Shown one piece after another: positions 54,906 through 64,000 of a stretch of DNA of 64,000 nt. The position numbers and the translations under genes were made by a program. The DNA is taken from assembly GCA_964034945.1 (NCBI GenBank), contig OZ035962.1, positions 98,414,784-98,478,783 of the forward strand. The letters are read 5' to 3'. The stretch's first letter is position 1. Each line of letters starts with the position of its first letter. Below the pieces are notes generated by a model. The model saw only the letters and a list, made by a program, of their open reading frames with translations, was not told the origin of the DNA and searched no databases. This stretch comes from Chrysopilus asiliformis. Lineage: Eukaryota > Arthropoda > Insecta > Diptera > Rhagionidae.

Positions 54906-55314
54906 CACTTGCATTTCAAGTCTACTGTACTTGCTTTATTAGCCGAATTTAGGCAGTCGGTATTCTCCTGTCCATACATCATCGTTTTTCAGTTGCTTAT
55001 TTTATTCTCTATATTTCTATTCTCAAGGGCTAGTTACTACTTGGTGCTCACGACACCATCCGTATGCAACAAAACCTTACAAATACATGTAAAAGTCTAG
55101 ATTCGCAACAGGCAGTACCATGCCAAGGGAGGGAGCGAAAGCGACGCTAAAATCGCCACTAGCCGGATGTACATTTTAGATTAGTACAACAAATTCAATT
55201 TTCAAAATAATCAAAATTTGCAACATAAGCCTGAGTTACATTGCGACGACAAGGCGACACGAGACGTCGACGAGAGTCGTCAGAGTTGTCAAAGTAATTT
55301 TCAACTTATGCTTT

Positions 55315-55362
55315 TGTATTGAATTGATTGAATTGAATTGTATTGTATTGAATTGAATTTTC
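55315..55362. repeat. TTGAA/TTGTA microsatellite
   Basis: Short run of 5-bp units (ttgaa, ttgta), compositional only. Confidence 0.8.
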
Positions 55363-55499
55363 AACATAATCAAAAAGGTGCCCGGGGCATAGCTTTTATA
55401 GAGTTGTATATTGCTGCTTCGCCCCATTCAAAAACACCCACAAACTCCCATAAATGGAGAAATAACGTTCGTCCAAAAGTACGGTGGGATGGCAACCCT

Positions 55500-56010
55500 A
55501 ATTTAAGGGTTTAGTACCAGGAAGACCGAACCATGCTCGGCAACCTCAAAATCCTACTTTTGCTGATTTTTGGGGAAAAACTAAATTTACATTATCTTTA
55601 CAGAGCTTTCCTAGAGTTTTTAAATTCCCGACCTAGAAAGCTAGAACTAAAACTAAGGCGCGATAACAATCGGTTGAGTGGTTATTGAGTAATCGCTGTC
55701 ACCGATTTTTGAAACGTTGTTTTGAGACACCAGGTGAGGGTTATCGAGGGGAGGAAAAAGTCAGGTTTGTAGTAGAAAAATCGAAAGCCCTTAGCCCCCT
55801 TATTAATACTGTAAAGTTTCATTAAGTTCGGACCACCCAATTCGAAGATATCAGGGGAATTTTATCAGAGGTGAGACCTATCTAGATCGATTTCTTGTCC
55901 CCGAAAATCCCTAACCACCAAGTTTCGTGAAAATCGTTAGGCGGGTTTTCGAGATCGTTTGTGCAAACAGACAGACAGACAGACAGACATTCCTGGTATT
56001 ATATTATAGG
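55500..56010 (+). repeat. family D repeat with CAGA tract
   Basis: The right part reads 'gtttcgtgaaaatcgttagg', then 'ttttcgagatcgtttg' and a (CAGA)n tract at 55966-55989, ending near 'attataggatt'. This arrangement is common in arthropod interspersed repeats. The named family is unknown to me, and the left boundary is approximate. Confidence 0.45.
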
Positions 56011-56204
56011 ATTTAACCTTAGCATTTCAAATTTTTCGCCTGCAGCCCAATGATTTCTACCTGTGATATACGTTCGCTATAACCCTTTTGGTTTCAAATA
56101 CAGTTTTTCAAAATTTTCTCAAAAACTATGCGCTTTTGTGAAACAAATGAGTATAACCACATTTAAAAAAAATAAAATTTTCTACATTTTTTATTTCAAC
56201 GATT

Positions 56205-56265
56205 TTTACAAATCTCTAACATATCTCTTATATCTCTTAACATATCTCTTAACATATTTTTAAAA
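56205..56265. repeat. ATCTCTTAAC tandem tract
   Basis: Imperfect repeats of 'atatctcttaac' in an AT-rich setting. Confidence 0.7.
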
Positions 56266-56623
56266 AAATTGAGTTTTTTGAAAAATGTTTGGGGAACTTT
56301 ACTCTTTTCAGAAAAAAATCAAATAACCAAATTAAAAAAAAATCAAATTTTCTACATTTTTTCCTGAAACAGTTTTTAAGTATGTTTAACGCTTCTCCAG
56401 CTATTTGAAAAACATATTATTTTTTACATATGTTTTCCGAAACTAAATGTTGAAGAGGATAGTTTTGTGTTGATCACCACTAATATTTTAAAGCATTTTA
56501 ATTATAGTAATTTCAATTAGGATTGACCACGATTTTTTCAATATTTTTTTTGAAGTGATTCATTCGAATTATTGCTTATCTCAAATAAAATCACATTGAA
56601 AACATTATTTTTAATCGTAATTT

Positions 56624-56805
56624 ACATACTTTGAGAGACATAAATTTTCCATATAGGGAATAAAATTAAGACATTCAGTGCACTTGATTAAATGAAAATA
56701 ATAAATTGACAAAAACATACTTTGAGAGACATAAATTTTCCATATAGGGAATAAAATTAAGACATTCAGTGCACTTGATTAAATGAAAATAATTAATTGA
56801 CAAAA
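56624..56805 (+). repeat. two-copy 91-bp tandem duplication
   Basis: The segment beginning 'acatactttgagagac' at 56624 repeats at 56715 with essentially one difference (aataaa against aattaa). It is a recent local duplication. Confidence 0.93.
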
Positions 56806-58380
56806 ACATTCAATTAATGTGACAACATAAAAACGTAACTTAAGCCTCCATTCATTGTCATTCGAACAATGCCGCAAAATTTATTCTCACCTTGGTACAA
56901 ATAAATTTGTCCAGAAATATCCACAATTCGGCCACAAAAAAGGGACAAGACAAACTGAGCCCGTCAGGATGGTGAGCACGAAAGCCCCAAAAGCCAGAAT
57001 GTCCACTAACCACAATCACATCCCTTTTGGCCTTTTTCTTGTTTTGAGGACGACAAGCAGCCCCAAGGGTTCATCACAAAATATCCATTCAACATAAACA
57101 CACACACACACATATCGAAAGCTAAATAAACCGTCGGTTGACTCCGTTCCCACTATCATCTGGCCTTTATTTTTTGTTATTCGATTTCTCCATCCGCTGT
57201 ATGAATGCACTATTATTGGCTTTTGCCACTTTTATATTGTTGCTGTTTTAATTTCCCGTCGCGCTTTATCCAACCAAACAAATGCTGAAAAAAATATCAA
57301 AATCCAACCACCATTTAGCTTCAGCAGAGATATGAGTTTTTTTTCAGCTTTTTCACAATCGTTCCCAAAATGAAAAAATTCTGCATGATGATATACGAGC
57401 AAGGAAACATCATGAAAAGTATAGTGTTAAGTGCAAAACCTTCATATGATTGGCGTCGTTGTCATTTGAGCAAATATCCTCTTAAACATTATCCAAACAA
57501 AAGTCATTATCACTGCGGCGGATTTGTCATATCAAGTGCTGCGTAAACAGTTCCTTTTCAGATTTAGTTAGATACTTATTCATCACTCTAAATTGAATAT
57601 TAATTAATGGCTTATGACACCTTCTTCAGACTTATCATTTACTCGCATGATAGCCAATCAACGTTACACCCTTAGCTGAAATGCTTTCCATCTCAAAAAC
57701 AAACGTTGCATGATGCATAACATTTACATGGAAGTGAAAAGTTACCCATTCACTCGAGTTCAACCACATTCCTTCACTCTGGTTAACAAAAGTTACTCCA
57801 TATCCCGGACAATTCGTGCATCGGGAGGAAAAAGGAGTTTTCCCTAAAATAATGCTTTAAGCTGCTGCTTAATATGGTTACTATTTGGATGATCGACAAA
57901 TGGCCAACAAAAACTGTTAGTTTTCCATCACCGGCACCGACCGTTGATTCAATCGGTGAAAAGATATTCGTACGTATAACTTTCCGAAAAGTCTGAATCC
58001 TGTTACCGTCACCGATACTTCAGTAATTCGCTTTATATCATAGGGAGCCATAGCTTGGTCCATCAAAGGAGTAGAAATTCACAGTCATTCATGGTCCAAG
58101 GGATTAAATAAACGGATAGCATTTTCCAAGCAGACTCTCCTTATACATTCACTCTCACAGAAATAGCGTAAATTATTGAACGGTAGTACTGGATATAACG
58201 ATGCAATGCCGATAAAGTGAATTTACATATGAATTGGGAATCGACACCAATAAATGTATACTTATATAGCGGAGGTGATCAAAATTGATGCCAAGGATAA
58301 AAAGATGATTCTCAATGAATTCATAAATTTACTTTAAAGGCGAAACTTGTAGTGTTCGATTTAGAAGTTGGTTTAGTATA
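56806..58380. other. gene-free interval
   Basis: Frames at 56855-57097 and 57016-57210 overlap on opposite strands and show no domain. No gene supported. Confidence 0.4.
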
Positions 58381-58394
58381 CCATTTGTGGCGCA

Positions 58395-58985
58395 TCAGAC
58401 AAATCCTCGGGAACAAAAATGAATTACACTAAGGTGTTTGGGATGACAAGAGATGTTGATTTCCGCATGTGCGTCCGTCTGTTTGTCTGTCCGTGAATAC
58501 CATATTTTTCGAAAGGACTGAGCTAGAAACTTCAAATTTGGTATAGTCGCGTTTCTCGTAAAAGACAAAGTTAAGTTTTTGAAAGGGTAGAACCGGCATA
58601 TTCTTCCCCATATAGTTTTTTTTTTAATTTTCTCGAAAACGGTTAGTCGTATTGAAAAATTCATAAAAACGAACTGTTTTTTTTATATATATAATTTTAC
58701 ATAATCGCTCCATACATCAAAATCCAGTCGAACTACTCCTTCCCCCTCCTTCCTCCATCCACCCCGTCCCCCCATACAAATGGAATAGTTTTTCCTTATT
58801 TTCTCGAAAACGGCGTATCGTATCGACAATTTTTTAAGACGAAATGTACATAAAATATAATTTTACATAACTATTCCATACATCACAATCCTTCCTTTCT
58901 CCCTTACACAAATGGATTTTTTTCTTGAAGATTTTGTCTGCCCTCATATCGAGTATTTAGCGATTTGATTTTCTTATGTTTAAGT
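58395..58985 (+). repeat. family C dispersed repeat copy
   Basis: Contains 'aaaaatgaattacac', 'ggtgtttgggatgaca', a short GTCC/GTCT tract (58471-58495) and 'gagctagaaacttcaaattt'. Two rounds of 'tttctcgaaaacgg...attttacataa' follow, ending near 'ttttcttatgttta'. Confidence 0.8.
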
Positions 58986-59423
58986 CAGTAATTTTCATTC
59001 AGTCATTGACGTAAACATATTTTTCATGTTGATTTTTGAATAATAATTCAAGAAAAAATATCAGTTGTGATCAACATAAAACTTTCCTAGTAAAAATTTA
59101 GTTTCAAAAAATATATATATATATTTTCAAATATCTTGAGAACCGTTAAAGAGACGTAAAAATCGTTAAACGAAAAAATGCAAGATATTTTATTTCCTAT
59201 ATATTTGGAAATTTTTATTTTTTCAAAAGCGAATAGTTTTCGAGAGATTTCAAAAACTTTTTTTTTTGTCAAAAAGCTTGAGAACCGTTAGAGATACAAA
59301 ACAAACGTTAAGGCAGAAAATGTAGAAAATTTTATATTCTTCATTTTTTCCCAAACACCCATAGATTTCAAACAATTTTTGGCAACAAAAAAAAATTTCT
59401 TAGAGCTATCCGTTATAGCTATC
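58986..59423. other. gene-free interval
   Basis: AT-rich. Related 'gagaaccgtta' words repeat at about 59140 and 59280, so this may be a further decayed repeat. Confidence 0.4.
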
Positions 59424-60007
59424 GTTACGTTTAGGGAATGCAATACCGGTATCCCGGTATCCCGAAAACCGGGATACCGGTCATTTTTGTCCGGTATTAA
59501 ATCCCGGTTTTCGAAGATTCAATACCGGTATTTCGGTATTGAATTAAATACCCGTATTCATTTTTGTCCGGTATTAAATCCCTCATTAAAGTCTTTCTCA
59601 CCTAGGCGACGACGCATGCTCATTCACGTGATGGACGAAAAATCGGTATTGTTGTTTTAAAAAATACTTTCGTTTAGATTGATTTGTATATTTCATACTT
59701 ATATTGCGCCAGGAGAGCGTAAAAGATTGTGGCGAGCCAAAGGGTTTTCTTCTAATTTGGAAGACATTTCCATTTCACACCAGAGACAAATAGTTTTAGA
59801 AGTTGATTCTGTATCGCAATTGCAAAGCATTCATTTTCCTATTACCTATTAATATCATCGCATAGAACTTTAAAGCAATGCACGCGTGTCCAGTCACCTA
59901 GCTCCAAGTGAGATAGGCATTTTTCGGTTTGTGTGAGGACTGTGTGAAAATGTCCCAATGTGTGAATTGGCATGAATTCATGCCATTTCACACATACTGT
60001 GTTATAG

Positions 60008-60242
60008 CAAATATCTTAGAAACGGTGCATCTTATCAAAAAAGTGAAAGAATAAAAGTTGTTTAGGATATGATTCTACATAAAATTCCCATACATCAAAA
60101 TCCTATTCGGATAATTAAAAAAAAATCTTATTGAAAAGTTTGACTTCAAAGTGGAATTTTGATACAACTGTTTGCTGTTCGATTAAACTTCAAATAATGC
60201 CATATCACCAAACGGGTTTTCAATTATAGCTTTTGTTATGTT
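60008..60242 (+). repeat. family B dispersed repeat, partial copy 4
   Basis: Only the distal part is present, from 'aacggtgcatcttatc' to 'caattatagcttttgttatg'. It joins directly to the transposase-like frame on its right and probably interrupts it. Confidence 0.8.
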
Positions 60243-60546
60243 TCTATCTGCGACTTCACCAAATGTTAGCAAATTATCGAATTGACTGACCGACATCCGT
60301 AAGAAATTTCGATACAATTCGGATTCTTCAAAGCGCAATTTGACCATCAATTTGGAAAAGAAACCCTCTTTCTCGCGACGCGACACCCAATCCTTTGTCC
60401 AACAACCGCACTTTCGACCCATCGTCGTAAAGGTTTTCGTCGTCGTCACTGGTCTCCAAAATATAGGCTGCCAAAATCGCCATATTCATCATATCCTCAT
60501 ATTTTTTATATGTACTAGCATAAATTTTCGAATGCCAAAAAACCAT
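60236..60546 (-). pseudogene. PIF/Harbinger-like transposase fragment, N-terminal
   Basis: On the minus strand two overlapping frames (60546-60328 and 60449-about 60236) together give an Asp-rich start. This leads into a W-x(4)-R-x(3)-G pattern and then YRNFLRMSVSQFDNLL. This matches the N-terminal region of Harbinger (HARBI1-like) nucleases. A frameshift lies near 60410-60420, and a family B copy truncates the downstream side. Homology is judged by eye. Confidence 0.6.
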
Positions 60547-61399
60547 AAATAATTTAAAAATTTTTGGGAAAAATCGTTATTTTTGGGAAAAATTTTTGGG
60601 AAAAATCGATTAGCGACTCCATAATGCGGGGAAAAATGGGAAAAAGGATATTTGTGTTATCCTTACAGGACCTTCTGTTTCAAATTTTGAAAATCTAACA
60701 TAGCTAAAAACCTGCTCCTGGCAACGCAGATCATTTTGCAAAAAAATGGCGTAAAAATCGATAGCAAATCAGTGTGTCAGACGATTTCGACTGTTGTTAC
60801 ACGTCTCTCATCATCACACCTTTTGAGACTTTTCACTCCGTCTGATAACTACTCAATCTGGGTCACACAGTGTGTAACTGTGTGAAAAAATTTCATGAGA
60901 AGACTAGCGTCGTTAACACGTTTTGGGACAAAAATCCGATTGTGTGGAAAAAATTTCACACCGTCTGATAACAACACATTTCAAGTGTAAGGACGTGTCG
61001 TGTCAGATGTGTGTTGAGTTTTTTTCGTGACGGCAGTCATCACACGTGTGAGGGTTTTGTGTGCTCGTCTGATGCTACATAGCTTAAGTTCGGTGGTGGA
61101 GATAAAACCAGACGAAAATTTACTGAAATCAACACTGCACACCAAATAAACTTTTGGGTGTGTATTCTTAGTTATTTGAATCTTAAAAATAAAAGTACAG
61201 CAAATTTTTTGTGACAAATATTAATTAACAAATAATTTCGTTGAAAACCGGTTTTAAAACCGGGATCCCGGTATTATCATTTTACAATACCGAAATACCG
61301 GTATAAAGATTTCCTCCGGTATTGCATTCCCTAGTTACGTTGATAGAAAACTACGAATTTTCCAAAAATTTATAGAAAATTACGAAAACTCATTTACAA

Positions 61400-61565
61400 C
61401 AAATTTTAAGTCGCTATCTTATTTAAGATACGTACAACGAACAGACCGACGAACAGATGCTCGGACATCCTCATAATTTTGCCTGAAACGGGTTTCGTAC
61501 TGATCAGAAATTTTCTATCTGCCCCCATACAATACTTTCCTTCTATAGAAGAGGAAAGTAAAAAT
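61400..61565 (+). repeat. decayed repeat tail (GACC/GACA-like)
   Basis: 'aagtcgctatctta', 'cgaacagaccgacgaacaga' and 'cccatacaatac' resemble tails of family D. Weak. Confidence 0.3.
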
Positions 61566-61655
61566 TAAAATGCATACAATTTCTCATGCCTTAAACCAAA
61601 AGACCTCGGTTCATGAACTTAATATTTTAAAGGTTGTCCATAAACTGATACCCCA

Positions 61656-62150
61656 TTTTTATACCCGTATGGTGAAACCAAAGGGTATATTAGATTTGCC
61701 TTACCGTTTGTAACGCCAAGATCCCGTCATCACACACAAAAATGAATTACACCAGTGTGTTTAGAATGATAAAAAAAATTGAATTTTGCATGTCCGTCCG
61801 TCTGTCTGTCTGTCTGTGGCGCGAATTGCGGCCGCACGGATTGAGCTACAGACTTGAAATTTTGCGCAGATTCGTTTTTCGTAAAATGCAAGGCTAAAAC
61901 GTTTTTTGCGAATATCTCAAAAACGGTGCATCTTATCAAAAAAGTCTAAGAACAAAAGTTATTTAGGACATGATTCTACATAAAACTCCCATACATCAAA
62001 ATCCGATTGGAATAAATTTTAAAAAATCTTGTTGGAAAGTTTGACTTCAAAGTGGAATTTTGGTACAACTGTTCGAATTTTGATACGAATATCACCATAC
62101 GGGTTTTCAATAATTGCCAGGTTTGCAATTATAGCTTTTGTTATGTTCAT
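61656..62150 (+). repeat. family B dispersed repeat, copy 5
   Basis: Full order with a complete terminal hairpin (61660-61689), a short GTCC/GTCT tract (61792-61817) and the 'gagctacagacttgaaat' core. A deletion after 'cgtaaaatgcaaggctaa' removes the block that carries 'ggaccattagg' in other copies. The distal block ends 'tagcttttgttatg'. Confidence 0.88.
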
Positions 62151-62905
62151 AATAGGCATTTTCTCCGATTTGTGAATACAGCACATGTCAACAGTGTATA
62201 CAATTTTACTGAATGCAATAATTAAGCTAGATTTTACCAAAACAAATCTTTTGAAATTTTGCATCCACATTGATATTTCATAAAACGGAAAATAATACCC
62301 CCTCCCCCTCACGCCTTCTCAATAAAAGTAAAAATTTTGGTGTTGTGGAATGTTTAGTTTTTTTTTTACTTTTTTGGGAGGTCAACTAAAACGGCGCCAT
62401 AAAAAATAAAGTATCAATTTTTTTACTTAATTACATCACCATAGCAGCCTATGTTCACTCGTTTGAAATGAGAGGACGGACGATCATATATGTTGCTACG
62501 GCGGCTGTGACTTCCCCATGTCACACATTTATTTGACACGATAAACGAGAGATTTATTGCTTTAATTGCACCAGAGATGTCATGACAAGCTTTTATTTCC
62601 ATAAAATATACGAGAAGGAATATTTTTTTTTACATTTTTCATTGTTACAATAAATGAAGCAATTATACATAAACGGTTAAACTACGTTTATATAAAACAT
62701 AAAAATATTTATCAAACATGAATGTCCCGCACATCGGACATGAAGTCAGTCAAATGTTAGCAATACTGGGTGAGTCTTTTTTTTAAGAGAAACATTTATT
62801 TATTTTGAAGAAGACGACCGACGCGACGTGGCGCTTAAATCGGGAAAAAATTGTGAAAATTAACAGCGTATTCGCGAATGTTGTAGAAATGCTCGTATTT
62901 TATGT
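62151..62905. other. gene-free interval
   Basis: No element end recognised. TTTATT words near 62799 could be a minus-strand polyadenylation signal for the candidate exon to the right. Confidence 0.35.
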
Positions 62906-62911
62906 TGTACA

Positions 62912-63223
62912 CTAATTTTTTTCACTGTCGAATGGTATCACGGAACTTTTGGTTTTTTTGTTCTTTCTTTCTTGTCGTAGTTTTCGAATCACGTGCTTTG
63001 GATACATAAGACATTTAAGTAAATTTGCTGCTAGGCTGGTTGAGAATGAAACAGCGAACCAAACTGTTTTTGCATACGCGCCAACAATTCCGGCGAAAAA
63101 GTTTTCCTTAGCAAAATTAATGAGGTAGGCTATGCTTTGCGACGCCCGCCATCCCAACAGTAGGCAGGGCAAGCGAATGATGTCCTTGTGGCTACAGAAT
63201 ACCCATATATGAAAATAGTTCAA
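62912..63223 (-). CDS. candidate terminal exon, unrecognised membrane protein
   Basis: The minus-strand frame of 103 codons has a less AT-biased codon composition than its surroundings. It has a hydrophobic stretch around residues 42-75 (FAGIVGAYAKTVWFAVSF then SLAANLLKCLMY) followed by a basic, Lys/Arg-rich C-terminus. A possible splice acceptor (ctgtag) lies just inside the frame, near 63200. I do not recognise the family. It may be the last exon of a host gene lying to the right, or chance. Confidence 0.3.
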   Translation of the reverse strand: MNYFHIWVFCSHKDIIRLPCLLLGWRASQSIAYLINFAKENFFAGIVGAYAKTVWFAVSFSTSLAANLLKCLMYPKHVIRKLRQERKNKKTKSSVIPFDSEKN

Positions 63224-64000
63224 GTGTCGTCGTTTTCTTTCTCAGCCTTACCACCAATCAACATTCCCCATATTTTGAATTTGCTTGTGCCTCCTAAGCA
63301 AATATCATCCCTAAAATGAGGATATATTGCAGAGGAATGAGGTTGATGTAGAAAAAGTCACAGAAAACAAAACACTCGAATACATGAGAAAAGTTTTCAG
63401 CTGCTAAAAGTTCTAACAATATGCCCTTTCTTGTTTAAGTTCATGTCCCACTCCTGGGCCCTGTTTATCACCCCTGGATTTCCACTCCACACACTCGCAT
63501 TTGTCCTTTCTGTTTCAATTTGAATAAGTGTCCTTCTTCTTCTGTTGTCCAACCATTAATGCTATCTGCACTCTACTCCCTACTAGCCAACCCCAAGAGG
63601 TTCAAACTATGTATTCATCCCTTACGAAATCGCAATGTTACGCGAACTCGATGCCAATGAGCTTCTATTTAGCTTGGGCAAAAATGAAAATTTGCATGCA
63701 GCACAAGGACATTATGTTGTAAAAGTAGCGCTTCAGACAGGATATCTTCTATTGGTTTTGTTTGCAAATCGTTGATGTAAATTAAGCGCGTATTCGTGAT
63801 AAGGCCACATTGCATGTTTGTCACTGCTAAAAACTAAACTTCCTTTTGTAAACAGAAGCATTTATAGCACTTAACATATCCTTTTGCATTACGATTATAG
63901 ATTTCTTCACAATATAACATTTAGTCAATATACAAATACTGTGAAATGAAAAGCAATGCGAATTTAATTCAAACATTAATGATTTAATAAATCATGTAGG
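63224..64000. other. gene-free right flank
   Basis: Somewhat less AT-rich between 63,420 and 63,720, with a 64-codon plus frame lacking recognisable features. No gene supported. Confidence 0.35.

Larger units (their letters stand above)
59432..61333. mobile_element. hAT-type element with 8-bp target duplication GTTACGTT
   Basis: The ends TAGGGAATGCAATACCGG and CCGGTATTGCATTCCCTA are exact inverses over 18 bp. They are flanked by identical GTTACGTT (59424-59431 and 61334-61341). Subterminal 'ataccggtat' and 'cccggt' words are repeated at both ends. TGTGTGA/TTCACAC words are scattered inside, including a 36-38-bp palindrome at about 59959-59996. No hAT transposase was found. The interior carries a Harbinger-like fragment and a partial family B copy. 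Confidence 0.92.

Overview
The window is a gene-poor, AT-rich, repeat-dense stretch of a eukaryotic genome, most likely a dipteran insect. Three things support this. GTCY microsatellites sit inside dispersed repeats that look like the mini-me/DINE-1 repeats of flies. Several insect-type DNA transposon families are present. One complete Ty3/gypsy element has 2.1-kb LTRs and a tRNA-Lys primer site, a layout I associate with the Osvaldo/Ulysses group of Drosophila. I find no confident host gene. One minus-strand frame near 63 kb could be a terminal exon.

Layout. 0-4.5 kb: two long GACA-type tandem arrays (259-1470 and about 3392-4101), each next to an AT-rich palindrome of the same family, in opposite orientation. 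6.3-7 kb: a broken Tc1/mariner-type transposase remnant and a small inverted-repeat element. 8.7-9.6 kb and 13-14 kb: copies of a dispersed repeat (family B) and a TTAA-flanked MITE. 14,320-25,491: one intact, young LTR retrotransposon with a 4-bp target duplication, tRNA-Lys primer site, gag, a canonical -1 frameshift cassette and full-length pol. 27.5-28.8 kb: a family C repeat followed by two head-to-tail Helitron-like units, with a third unit at 41.2-41.7 kb. 31.4-32.9 kb: a composite of long direct repeats around a perfect 69-bp inverted repeat, followed by a foldback element. 34.6-35.6 kb: a hairpin element and a family C copy. 37.3-39.3 kb: a hAT element with an 8-bp target duplication that contains an inverted-repeat element and a second hAT, which itself contains a family B copy. 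46.1 and 51.6 kb: two copies of one TIR element. 48.4-49.8 kb: a TIR element, a 5'-truncated non-LTR retrotransposon and a piggyBac-like MITE. 53.7-56.8 kb: a 39-bp-arm hairpin, short tandem repeats and a tRNA-derived SINE head. 58.4-62.1 kb: family C, a 1.9-kb hAT carrying a Harbinger-like transposase fragment, and another family B copy.

How the parts work together. Only the LTR retrotransposon appears able to encode its own mobilisation: Gag would form particles, and a frameshifted Gag-Pol would supply protease, reverse transcriptase, RNase H and integrase. Everything else is non-autonomous or decayed. Several otherwise different families share one module, a GTCY/GACA microsatellite beside a short 'cttgaaatttggc'-like core. 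Two of these families also start with a hairpin whose stem sequence differs while its shape is kept. The long arrays at the left end look like expansions of this module.
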